From the NCBI GenBank assembly GCA_944385175.1, contig CALWWB010000003.1, positions 1 through 48,447 on the forward strand: a stretch of DNA of 48,447 nt, in the 5' to 3' direction. The translations under genes were made by a program, and so were the position numbers. Source of the stretch: an uncultured Oscillospiraceae bacterium (lineage in GTDB: Bacteria; Bacillota; Clostridia; Oscillospirales; Oscillospiraceae). The stretch's first letter is position 1, and every line of letters begins with the position of its first letter. Positions 36,254-42,789 of the stretch are shown here, one piece after another. The notes under the pieces were generated by a model that was not told the DNA's origin, did not search any database, and saw nothing but the letters and a program-made list of their open reading frames with translations.

Positions 36254-36541
36254 ATGAAGACCGAGCAAGTTGAAAAAGCATGGCAGCAGCTTACTCCAAA
36301 ACATCAAGCCATTGTTCTTGAAGCCGTTGATATACTGTTAAGAGAGCAAGAAGCAAATGGGAAATTGAACAAGGCACAGGAGACAAGGAAACGGAACGAA
36401 CAGAAGCGCCGGGAGCGCTACGAGCGGGAGAATGCAGAACGGGAAGCGACGGCGGACGCTTTGCGTCTAGTTAGAGATCATCCAGACAGCACACCCGCTC
36501 AGATATTGGATGCAATTAAGATGATTAAAGAAATGAAATAG
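36254..36541 (+). CDS. Hypothetical charged helical protein of the element
   Basis: 95 residues, not recognised. The middle (about 35-65) is extremely rich in Arg, Glu and Lys (RKRNEQKRRERYEREN) and likely a long helix or coiled coil. The C-terminal DHPDSTPAQILDAIKMI looks like a small folded part. It is preceded by AAAGGGGG before the ATG and by a possible TATAAT at 36178-36183. It is convergent with the next gene, with a long shared hairpin between them. Confidence 0.65.
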   Translation: MKTEQVEKAWQQLTPKHQAIVLEAVDILLREQEANGKLNKAQETRKRNEQKRRERYERENAEREATADALRLVRDHPDSTPAQILDAIKMIKEMK

Positions 36542-36553
36542 GAAATTTACATT

Positions 36554-36601
36554 AATATTGCAAAGAGGTCATGGACTAACCCATGACCTCTTTGCAATAT
36601 T
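36554..36601. terminator. 21-bp perfect hairpin between convergent genes
   Basis: 36554-36574 is the exact reverse complement of 36581-36601, with a 6-base loop and A/T-rich ends. It should end transcription from both sides. It overlaps the stop codon and last codons of the minus-strand gene. Confidence 0.8.
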
Positions 36602-36890
36602 TTGCCAATCCAGACAGCGTTTTTATGAGTTGGATAGTTTCAAATGTTATGTTGTTTGATGCTTTGGAAACTGAATTTAAGTATTTTATCATTTGCTCAT
36701 CAGTTGTCTTTTCTGCAGCTTGCAGTGAGTATTTGCTCATAAAATAATTAATTACAATTATTTTGCCGACACTTATACCGGGGTTCCAGTTAGCTACTAT
36801 ATCTTTGTTTGGGGATTGGCTGAGTCGAAGCAGTTCCTCCCAGGCCGTTTTAAACTCTTTGTCGATTCTATCAGCGAGAAATTCTTCCAT
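36576..36890 (-). CDS. Hypothetical protein of the element
   Basis: 104 residues, not recognised. Predicted largely helical: EEFLADRIDKEFKTAWEELLRL at the start is given here only in part, and the C-terminus ends in ETIQLIKTLSGLAKY. No signal peptide or membrane helix. A GAGG-type site precedes the ATG. It follows the DUF6291-like gene by 60 bases, probably in the same transcript. Its last codons lie in the terminator hairpin. Confidence 0.65.
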   Translation of the reverse strand: MEEFLADRIDKEFKTAWEELLRLSQSPNKDIVANWNPGISVGKIIVINYFMSKYSLQAAEKTTDEQMIKYLNSVSKASNNITFETIQLIKTLSGLAKYCKEVMG

Positions 36891-36950
36891 TTTGCTGCCC
36901 TCTCTGTGTCTTTTTTTCGTGCACTTTTTCGCTCGTTTTTGTTAGAAATT

Positions 36951-37418
36951 CTATTTGTTTTTCATAAATTCCATGAATCCTTCTGCTGGCGATGGAGTAT
37001 TTTTCGCCCTAAACTTGTACTCTGCATAGCGTTTTCTCCCTGCTCCACACTTTTTCTGAAAAATTCCGGAAAAACTTGATGGATGGGAGGGCAGCTTTGC
37101 CCTTGTAATAATATTGCTTATTGTTTCTGCAAGCCCCCCTATAGGGGGGCTATTTTCGCCCCACCTTTTTATGGTTCCGCCTTTTCCGCATGCCACAGAG
37201 TCCTCAAAGTCTCTTATGCTTTCGTCGATATATGGTCGAATCACGCAAAAAACCGTAAAGGCTCCGGGCGTGAGTGAACCGGTGTCCACCTCGTCCCCGT
37301 CAAAATATGCAAAAGCGGCTTTTAGGCCCTTCCCTGCATCTTCGTCCGATACTGAGGAAATCGCCGCCCGTTGATGATACAGCATTTTCCACCATGTGGC
37401 CCTCTTTTCCTTCGGCAT
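36951..37418 (-). CDS. DUF6291-like phage/mobile-element protein
   Basis: 155 residues. The N-terminal part (KMLYHQRAAISSVSDEDAGK, then FAYFDGDE and FCVIRPYIDESIRDFED) resembles DUF6291, a family common in phages and often beside replication genes. The ATG shares a base with the tape-measure stop (TAATG), so translation is coupled. A 20-bp GC-rich palindrome lies within the gene at 37132-37151. A replisome-organiser-like role is only a suggestion. Confidence 0.55.
   Translation of the reverse strand: MPKEKRATWWKMLYHQRAAISSVSDEDAGKGLKAAFAYFDGDEVDTGSLTPGAFTVFCVIRPYIDESIRDFEDSVACGKGGTIKRWGENSPPIGGLAETISNIITRAKLPSHPSSFSGIFQKKCGAGRKRYAEYKFRAKNTPSPAEGFMEFMKNK
37132..37151. repeat. 20-bp perfect GC-rich palindrome inside the DUF6291-like gene
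   Basis: AGCCCCCC and its reverse complement flank TATA. It is conspicuous in AT-rich DNA and codes for the PPIGGL part of the protein. It could be a protein-binding site or an origin-like element. Confidence 0.55.
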
Positions 37419-38797
37419 TAGCTCACTCCCATTCTCGATGATACTCTTTGATTTTGCGCTTCCCTGGCGATGTCCTGGAGCTCGCTGATACCAGAGGCAT
37501 CCACGTTGACGTTGTAATTATTCACTGTTGTGTTGGTGGATCCGGCGCCATTCCCCACCCATGCGCCTATTGTCGGGTCGTATACGCTGGTTTCCAGGGC
37601 GTCGGCATAATAGAGCTGCTGCTGGTGAGACAACATGCCATACTCGACATTCAGGCCCATAGCCGTGTTGTATTTCTCCGTGTCTCTTGTTATAACGGCG
37701 ATAGCAGCGTCTCCCACATCGGCGATAAATGCCAACAGGCTTGCCACCGGCTTTAAAACCGCCGCAAAAGCTGGTAAGAATACTTCAATCAGAGAGGCCA
37801 GAGGGTCAAGCAGCATTATGGCAGAGTCCAAAACTGCGCCGAAGCTCTCCACCACTCCGCTGTCGGAAAAAGCCTCGCCCACTCGCTCCAGGAAATCCAC
37901 GCCTTTATCAGCGGCGTTCTGGAAGTGTGGGATAAGGTCGGCCAGGATGTTGTCCTTGAACTCGCCCATTTCCTCGCCCAGCTGGGCGGTCATTTCTTGC
38001 AGAGCCAGCTCGTTCTCCCGGTGGAGCATGAGCTGTTCGTTGTTCTTCTCAAAGGTTTCCGCCGCCGAGTCATACGTCCCGGCCAGCGTCTCCATTATGA
38101 GCTGGTTTCGCTCCGCCTCCGTGGAGCACTCTGCCAACAGGCCGTTGAACTCGTCCTCGTTTATGCCTGCCCAGTTAAGGGCATCGGCCAGCACACCGGT
38201 CACGGTGCCAACCTTTGCCGTCTCGTTGCTTGCCTCGATTAGTCCGTTTATCGGCAGAGCGTCGCCGAAGGTGCCGTATACACCAGCGGAGATCTTCGTC
38301 CATTTCTCCACGTCCTGCTGGTTTTCGGCCAGGGTTGCCAGCAGCTGAGAGGCCTCCACGGCGGTGTCGCTGTCCCCAAGGATTTTGTAAAAGTCTGAAT
38401 ACGCTTGATTGGCTGTTGACAGGCTCAGGCCCTGACTTTCAAATGCGGTGTTGAGCTTGGCCTGGGAAGCCCTGTAATCCTCCGTGGCCTCGTCCAGGTT
38501 ATATACCCACGACGCTACAGAGCTAAGAATTTCAAAGCCCTTCTCCAGCGCAGAGGCCATAAGATTACCGCTAATAACGGCCTTCTGCATCTTGTCGGCC
38601 AGACTATCAACGCCGCCTCCGGCATCTTCAGCTCCCTTGCCAAACTGCTTGACCTTTTCACCGGACTGCTTTGTCTTTTCTCCAGCACCCTCTGCGGACT
38701 CGCCCAGGCCGTCAAACTTCTTTTCGGCGCTGTTGACGTTCTTCTCATACTCCGATGTGTCCAGGGTTATTGTGGCAAAAAGCTCAAATAGGTTCAA
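37418..38797 (-). CDS. Phage tail tape-measure-like protein
   Basis: 459 residues. N-terminal FELFATITLDTSEYEKNVNS is typical of tape-measure proteins of tailed phages. It is followed by Gly/Glu/Lys-rich coiled-coil (EGAGEKTKQSGEKVKQFGKG), then long alanine-rich helices. Hydrophobic stretches LLDPLASLIEVFLPAFAA and VASLLAFIADVGDAAIAVI follow, and the tail NNYNVNVDASGISELQDIA, then SSRMG, is also typical. It is short for such proteins. The start is TTG, preceded by GGAGGTGG at good spacing. It is the only virion-like gene in the element, translationally coupled to the DUF6291-like gene. It could set tail length for a helper phage or be a co-opted remnant. Confidence 0.75.
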   Translation of the reverse strand: MNLFELFATITLDTSEYEKNVNSAEKKFDGLGESAEGAGEKTKQSGEKVKQFGKGAEDAGGGVDSLADKMQKAVISGNLMASALEKGFEILSSVASWVYNLDEATEDYRASQAKLNTAFESQGLSLSTANQAYSDFYKILGDSDTAVEASQLLATLAENQQDVEKWTKISAGVYGTFGDALPINGLIEASNETAKVGTVTGVLADALNWAGINEDEFNGLLAECSTEAERNQLIMETLAGTYDSAAETFEKNNEQLMLHRENELALQEMTAQLGEEMGEFKDNILADLIPHFQNAADKGVDFLERVGEAFSDSGVVESFGAVLDSAIMLLDPLASLIEVFLPAFAAVLKPVASLLAFIADVGDAAIAVITRDTEKYNTAMGLNVEYGMLSHQQQLYYADALETSVYDPTIGAWVGNGAGSTNTTVNNYNVNVDASGISELQDIAREAQNQRVSSRMGVS

Positions 38798-39156
38798 TCC
38801 GCCACCTCCAACATATAAGCTGGTATTTTGAATGGTGTTCTTTGTACGGCTTTGTAAAGTTCTTGTCCCTTAAAATGTGATTTTAAAATTCCTAGTTTCT
38901 CCTAGTTTATATTTGAGCTCTTGCTTTTACATTAAAAAGCATCCATATTCTTTTCTGCCACTACTTTCCAGCAATTTTCATTTTGGCTATTGTACTAATA
39001 CAATAGCCTGTAGCAAAAATTCATTGACTTAATGCAATATGTTTTCTGTTTTGCATGGTCTCGCTTATTGCATTGATACTATATCTGTTATCTCACATAT
39101 TAAACTGACCTTATTGTATTGATACAATAGATTTAATAAATTTTACCAGGGGGTAT
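38798..39156. other. AT-rich gene-free region holding an iteron-like array
   Basis: No gene seen on either strand. It contains the four palindromic repeats listed below, and a CCTAGTTT direct repeat near 38890-38910. It follows the replication-initiator-like gene, the place where PICI origins lie. Confidence 0.6.
38987..39130. repeat. Four imperfect 20-bp palindromic repeats (iteron-like)
   Basis: Copies at 38987-39006, 39021-39040, 39065-39084 and 39111-39130. Consensus YTATTGYAYTRATACWATAK. The first and last are near-perfect palindromes (CTATTGTA...TACAATAG); the second is most degenerate. Start-to-start distances are 34, 44 and 46 bases. Likely binding sites for the replication protein or a regulator. 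Confidence 0.7.
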
Positions 39157-39612
39157 CTATTTTTTTATTGTCTTTTTTCTGCACATTGCTAAAGTCATTT
39201 CAGACGGCTTTATCTCAAAATCCTGCGTGCCATATTTTTGCCACATGGAAGAAAATTGGTATATGGATTTTGTGCGAGTAGTGGCTCCACATTCTTCGCA
39301 TTTTATAAATCCTGCTCCAATTAAAGCCGACATGTCCCTATAGAATCCCCTTGCATTGGATTTCTCATAGAGCCCGTACAGGCCGCACCATTTTGCTTGA
39401 GACATAGTAAAGCATAACGGGTCGCCGTTGGGCTTATTTTTTTCAGCGTAGTATTGGGCTTTGCAGTATAGATAAAGTCTCTGCTGCTGAGCACTAAGAG
39501 ATCTCCAAGCATTTGACAGCAACATAGACATATACAGATTAGAGCTAGTATCCGATTTACTACCGCTGCTTTCAAAAGGCTTTTTCTGATATGGCGTTTT
39601 CCGTTTGCTCAT
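39157..39612 (-). CDS. Replication-initiator-like winged-helix protein
   Basis: 151 residues. The central part, LLSNAWRSLSAQQQRLYLYC, then FTMSQAKWCGLYG, SNARGFYRDMSALIGAGFI and TKSIYQFSSMW, follows the winged-helix pattern of short replication initiators/regulators of Clostridia mobile elements (A-W-x-x-L...LY...Q...G...L...AGFI). GGAGG precedes the ATG at 39612. A longer extension to 39729 would overlap upstream coding. Position directly before the iteron array supports a replication role; no catalytic motif is visible. Confidence 0.55.
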   Translation of the reverse strand: MSKRKTPYQKKPFESSGSKSDTSSNLYMSMLLSNAWRSLSAQQQRLYLYCKAQYYAEKNKPNGDPLCFTMSQAKWCGLYGLYEKSNARGFYRDMSALIGAGFIKCEECGATTRTKSIYQFSSMWQKYGTQDFEIKPSEMTLAMCRKKTIKK

Positions 39613-39796
39613 TATTGTCTGCCTCCGGCATCTGCCATATAACGATTTCATAGCCCTGTTTAAAAGAGAGGCGGGCCAATATAACAGATTCATCCCATGC
39701 AAGATTGTCAAACCGCATAAGGCTGACATCTAAGTTGCCCGCCTCCATAAATGAGCCGTTAATGGCTATTACAGTAAATAGCTTATCTTCATGCAT
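39572..39796 (-). CDS. Small hypothetical protein of the element
   Basis: 74 residues, not recognised. It overlaps the next gene start by 41 bases. The ATG at 39796 has GGAGG upstream. The core (NLDVSLMRFDNLAWDESVIL, then KQGYEIVIWQMPE) looks like a small alpha/beta domain. The acidic tail is encoded in the overlap. It sits between the winged-helix and the initiator-like genes, so it probably belongs to the replication/regulation block. Confidence 0.6.
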   Translation of the reverse strand: MHEDKLFTVIAINGSFMEAGNLDVSLMRFDNLAWDESVILARLSFKQGYEIVIWQMPEADNNEQTENAISEKAF

Positions 39797-39800
39797 TAGC

Positions 39801-40193
39801 CTATTCCTCCCCCTTGATATTCTCTTCGTTCTCTTCAATAGCCTCAGCAACTGCTAGAATTTCTTGTGCTCTATGGCGCAAAGAACGCACGCAATAGTTG
39901 CGTTCCTGGGGAGAGGATGGGAGATAATATCCATCTCGATTATTGCTTAGAATAGGCGTGTGATGCCGCCGCTCTATGTGAATTTGCTGTCGAACCTCTC
40001 GCTCTGTCCATCCAGTAATTTTCACCAAGTCCTGAAGATGTAGGCCATTTTCCTGACCTTCCATTAAAAGCCTTGATATTGGCCCGTGCCATATGATACA
40101 ATTATTTTGTGGATCGCCGTTTGCTGAGTGACGTTCCCGCTCTGCCTGTCCTGCTGCGCTACCAGCAGGACAGGCTTTTTTGTTTTTATTCAT
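39801..40193 (-). CDS. Winged-helix/HTH protein of the element
   Basis: 130 residues. GPISRLLMEGQENGLHLQDL, followed by VKITGWTEREVRQQI, then PILSNNRDGYYLPSS, has the helix-turn-helix plus wing pattern common next to excisionase genes on Clostridia elements. The C-terminus is acidic. The ATG overlaps the excisionase stop. An antisense terminator hairpin lies in the first codons (40144-40190). Confidence 0.6.
   Translation of the reverse strand: MNKNKKACPAGSAAGQAERERHSANGDPQNNCIIWHGPISRLLMEGQENGLHLQDLVKITGWTEREVRQQIHIERRHHTPILSNNRDGYYLPSSPQERNYCVRSLRHRAQEILAVAEAIEENEENIKGEE
40144..40190 (+). terminator. Strong intrinsic terminator antisense to the winged-helix gene
   Basis: 13-bp perfect stem GCCTGTCCTGCTG/CAGCAGGACAGGC (40144-40156 with 40163-40175), 6-base loop, then six Ts, G and five Ts. 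It functions only in plus-strand RNA, yet no plus-strand gene ends here. Confidence 0.8.
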
Positions 40194-40374
40194 TCACTTT
40201 TGCCCCCTCACGGCTTTGTTTGTCCAGCAATTCCGCTAAGGCATCAACATTTACAAGGAAACGGTTGCCTGTACTGATTCCAGGGCAAATTCCTTGTTCC
40301 ACCATAAGTCTAATGCGATGCTCAGTAAGGATTCCCGTAGCTGCTGTTTGCCGAATAGTCTTGAATGTTGGCAT
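40186..40374 (-). CDS. xis: Excisionase
   Basis: 62-residue small winged-helix protein: MPTFKTIRQTAATGILTEHR, MVEQGICPGISTGNRFLVN, then DALAELLDKQSR. This is the Tn916-type Xis pattern. It bends DNA and directs the integrase toward excision. GGGG-rich ribosome site. First gene of the minus-strand operon, divergent from the repressor. Confidence 0.85.
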   Translation of the reverse strand: MPTFKTIRQTAATGILTEHRIRLMVEQGICPGISTGNRFLVNVDALAELLDKQSREGAKVNE

Positions 40375-40404
40375 ATCATTTTCCCCTTTCTTTGAAATAC
40401 TTCG

Positions 40405-40433
40405 TTGACTTTCGTCTGACTATATGTTACCAT
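40405..40433 (+). promoter_or_regulatory. Promoter for the repressor-integrase operon
   Basis: TTGACT (40405-40410), 17-bp spacer, TACCAT (40428-40433). It overlaps the xis promoter on the other strand. Confidence 0.6.
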
Positions 40434-40448
40434 CTTAATTAAGATAAA
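40419..40448 (-). promoter_or_regulatory. Promoter for the excisionase operon
   Basis: Minus strand TTTATC (40443-40448), 18-bp spacer, TATAGT (40419-40424). Confidence 0.5.
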
Positions 40449-40470
40449 AAAATATCTATAAAATATCTAT
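40432..40470. promoter_or_regulatory. Candidate repressor operators
   Basis: A 14-bp perfect palindrome ATCTTAATTAAGAT (40432-40445) covers the -35 of the xis promoter and -10 of the repressor promoter. AATATCTAT is repeated at 40451 and 40462, eleven bases apart, about one helix turn. Suited to a cI-like repressor switch. Confidence 0.55.
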
Positions 40471-40492
40471 TTTTTATGTGAGCGGGAAATAT

Positions 40493-41227
40493 ATGAATAA
40501 AATTTTATTCTCCAGTCGTTTGGCTGATTTAAGAAAGAAGAGAGGCTTTAAGACGCAATATGCGCTGGCAAAGGCGTACAACGAAAAATTTCCAACCAAG
40601 CGACGTAATGATGCATCTGGAAATGAGGGTGACTTTGGCGGCATTTTTGGTACAATCAAAAACTATGAAAATCCAAATAGAGAAAATGGGCAAAAGTTAA
40701 GTGTTGTATGCAATCTATGTGAACTTTTGGACTGTGATATCGATTATTTGATAGGGAAAATTGAAGTCCCGCAACATGAAACAGCAGATATAATGGCATT
40801 AACGGGACTAAGTGAAAAAGCGGTCGAAACCATATTATTGTTACGCAGAGATAACCAAATGGATTGGGGGCTTGATGCTCTAAATTTTTTGCTTGAAACT
40901 ACAGACTTTCTGGCCTTGCTGTACTATATGATTCAGTTTTCCACTACTGACGAAGGTTACATAGAATATGGGCGTGAGCATGTAAAAAAAAGAGATGTTT
41001 TTGAAATGAGGTTGATCGACTATATCAAGAAAATTGCGAACAATCTTGCTGAAATAAACAAAAACAAGCCTGATGATAGGCATCTGTACAAAGTGTATAT
41101 ATCGGCCTATATGGAGAAAAGCAACTCAGGAATTAAGTATTCTTTGGCTGGCTTTCAGAAAGCGATGGAAGCAGATGGTCTATTTTTTGACCCTAAGTCC
41201 TTTGAAGGGAGAGAACAGAATGGCTAA
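40493..41227 (+). CDS. cI-like XRE-family repressor
   Basis: 244 residues. The N-terminal HTH (SRLADLRKKRGFKTQYALAK, about 6-25, then FGTIKNYENPNRENGQKLSV) is XRE-like with an insertion between helices. The C-terminal part (about 95-240) is helical and not a LexA-type protease domain. ATG 40493 is preferred over GTG 40478, because GCGGG lies before it. It overlaps integrase by 8 bases, so both are made from one transcript. It probably holds the xis operon silent, as Stl does in SaPI islands. Confidence 0.75.
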   Translation: MNKILFSSRLADLRKKRGFKTQYALAKAYNEKFPTKRRNDASGNEGDFGGIFGTIKNYENPNRENGQKLSVVCNLCELLDCDIDYLIGKIEVPQHETADIMALTGLSEKAVETILLLRRDNQMDWGLDALNFLLETTDFLALLYYMIQFSTTDEGYIEYGREHVKKRDVFEMRLIDYIKKIANNLAEINKNKPDDRHLYKVYISAYMEKSNSGIKYSLAGFQKAMEADGLFFDPKSFEGREQNG

Positions 41228-42413
41228 TATTCAAGAGCGCCGAGACAAACACGGCAAGCTGATTTCCTACTCCATCCGTGTTCATCGTGGCCGTGGGCCG
41301 GACGGCAAGCAGCTCAAGCCGTATACAGCCACCTTTGAGGTCTCCCCTACATGGACCGAAAAAAGCGCAAGAAAAAAGGCTGAGGCTTTCGCCGCAACCT
41401 TTGAAGAAAAGTGCAAAACAGGCATAAGCTCAGATTGTCGTCTGACCTTTCAGCAATACACTGAGTATGTTTTAGAGCTTAAAGAGCGCCGGGGAGACAA
41501 GCACACCACCCTTGCAGACTACAAGACCATGACCCCTAGAATATTCAGCGCTATAGGGCCCATAAAGCTCCGTGACCTGCGTCCCGCTCACCTAAATGAT
41601 TTCTACGCTGAGCTTGCCAAAGAAGGCGCAAATAAGCGCACAGGCGGGAAACTGAGCAATACGACAATCCTCAGATACCACCGTCTGATCTCCATAGTTT
41701 TGTCCCAGGCAGTAAAGGAAGGTCTGATAGCCATTAACCCCGCCTCAAGAGCAGAGCCGCCTAAAGCTGACAAGAAAGACCCCAACTACATCCAGGCCGA
41801 GACAATCCCGCTCATATTTGAGGCATTGAAAACCGAACCCATAATGTGGCAGGCCCTTGTAAATCTGCTCTTTATAACCGGCTGCCGCCGTGGTGAAATA
41901 CTTGGCCTGAAGTGGCAGAATGTAGACCTGGACAACTACCGGCTGTATATCTGCAACACAATTTCCTATACCTCGGACCGGGGCATTTACGAAAGCACGC
42001 CCAAGACCAAAAGCAGCGTCCGGTATATCTCTATCCCTGCTGAAACCACTCAGATGCTCAGGCAATACAAGCTGTGGCAGACAGAGGAGATATTGAGGCT
42101 TGGCACATACTATCAGCGCAACGACTACCTCTTTTCCCAGGACAACGGGCAGCCCATGAGGCCGGACAGTGTTACACAGTGGCTCTCTAAATTCAGCAGA
42201 CGTCACAGGCTGCCTCATCTTAATCCCCATGCTTTCCGGCACACAATGACCTCAATGCTGATTTTCGGAGGTATGGACACCGTGAGTGTTTCAAAGCGTC
42301 TGGGTCATTCTCAGGTCAGTACAACCACTGATATATATGCCCATACCATTGCTGAAGCAGACAGACGTAACGCTGATTTATTGGGAGAAATTCTCCTAAA
42401 AAGAGCATTGTAA
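41220..42413 (+). CDS. int: Tyrosine recombinase / integrase
   Basis: 397 residues. N-terminal arm-binding domain (SYSIRVHRGRGPDGKQLKPY), core-binding SAM-like domain (about 75-165) and catalytic domain with Arg in TGCRRGEILGLKW, HAFRHTMTSML (HxxR), LGHSQVSTTTDIYAH (nucleophile Tyr). GGGAGAG precedes the ATG inside the repressor gene. It lies 110 bases from the attR copy in the intact tRNA-Arg, the usual arrangement for self-integrating elements. Confidence 0.95.
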   Translation: MANIQERRDKHGKLISYSIRVHRGRGPDGKQLKPYTATFEVSPTWTEKSARKKAEAFAATFEEKCKTGISSDCRLTFQQYTEYVLELKERRGDKHTTLADYKTMTPRIFSAIGPIKLRDLRPAHLNDFYAELAKEGANKRTGGKLSNTTILRYHRLISIVLSQAVKEGLIAINPASRAEPPKADKKDPNYIQAETIPLIFEALKTEPIMWQALVNLLFITGCRRGEILGLKWQNVDLDNYRLYICNTISYTSDRGIYESTPKTKSSVRYISIPAETTQMLRQYKLWQTEEILRLGTYYQRNDYLFSQDNGQPMRPDSVTQWLSKFSRRHRLPHLNPHAFRHTMTSMLIFGGMDTVSVSKRLGHSQVSTTTDIYAHTIAEADRRNADLLGEILLKRAL

Positions 42414-42422
42414 AATAGTCTT

Positions 42423-42439
42423 GTTGAATTATAGTTGAA
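42423..42439 (+). repeat. Candidate integrase arm site, right
   Basis: GTTGAATTATAGTTGAA, matching 35824-35840 at 16 of 17 bases. In the circular form the two would flank the core in the same orientation. Confidence 0.55.
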
Positions 42440-42472
42440 TTTTTAGCCCATTTTATGAGGAAGAAGAAAAAT

Positions 42473-42521
42473 AAAAAGCTAGTATTCAAACCCGCAAAGG
42501 CTTGATAATACTAGCTTTTTT
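42473..42521. terminator. Bidirectional terminator between integrase and tRNA-Arg
   Basis: 14-bp stem AAAAAGCTAGTATT / AATACTAGCTTTTT (42473-42486 with 42507-42520). It ends the integrase transcript and the tRNA-Arg transcript. Confidence 0.85.
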
Positions 42522-42522
42522 C

Positions 42523-42569
42523 TTGGTATGGCTGACAGGATTCGAACCTGCGACCTTCAGAGTCGGAGT
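42523..42569 (-). repeat. attR: 47-bp direct repeat within tRNA-Arg
   Basis: Identical to 35660-35706. The element supplies this 3' part of the tRNA, so the gene remains functional. Confidence 0.92.
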
Positions 42570-42600
42570 CTGACACTCTATCCAGCTGAGCTACAGCCAC
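42524..42600 (-). tRNA. tRNA-Arg (anticodon CCG)
   Basis: 77 bases with encoded CCA. Acceptor GTGGCTG pairs with CAGCCAT (G-U at the first pair). D stem GCTC/GAGT-type, anticodon stem TCAGA/TCTGA, loop CTCCGAC giving CCG, T arm GCAGG-TTCGAAT-CCTGT. It reads CGG codons. Integration site of the element. Confidence 0.95.
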
Positions 42601-42615
42601 ATATTGGATTTGCGG

Positions 42616-42644
42616 TTTACATCGGCTGTAAAATATGGTATACT
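42616..42644 (+). promoter_or_regulatory. Promoter for the AKR-ApbE-RecG operon
   Basis: TTTACA (42616-42621), 17-bp spacer, TATACT (42639-42644). Leaves a leader of about 140 bases with no recognised riboswitch. Confidence 0.8.
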
Positions 42645-42705
42645 TCCAAGGTAAAGCCTCAGGGATAATCAGCAGGATGTCATTCCCCTATGAACCGCAA
42701 GGGCT

Positions 42706-42734
42706 ATTATAGCAAACTTCCGCCGCAAAGTAAA
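42706..42734 (-). promoter_or_regulatory. Promoter for tRNA-Arg
   Basis: Minus strand TTTACT (42729-42734), 17-bp spacer, TATAAT (42706-42711), about 100 bases before the tRNA. Confidence 0.75.
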
Positions 42735-42789
42735 TAGCTGTTTCAAACTTTTTTCTAAAGCCCATCTATTAATTCAAGGAGATGAAGCC

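Larger units (their letters stand above)
35660..42569. mobile_element. Integrative element of about 6.9 kb in tRNA-Arg(CCG), PICI-like layout
   Basis: Bounded by the 47-bp att repeats. The DNA is visibly richer in A+T than its flanks. Right to left: integrase and cI-like repressor (plus strand) face a divergent minus-strand operon of excisionase, winged-helix protein, small unknown and replication-initiator-like protein. Then follow an iteron-like array, a tape-measure-like protein, a DUF6291-like protein, unknowns and a ribbon-helix-helix regulator. This matches phage-inducible chromosomal islands, in which repressor/int diverge from xis-rep followed by ori. No terminase, portal, capsid or conjugation gene is present. 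A decayed prophage is the alternative, but every gene is intact and tightly packed. Confidence 0.85.

Noticed and set aside
40251-40433. 60-codon frame overlapping the excisionase gene
   Set aside because: Shares DNA with xis in another frame and lacks a ribosome site; the xis frame has clear homology.
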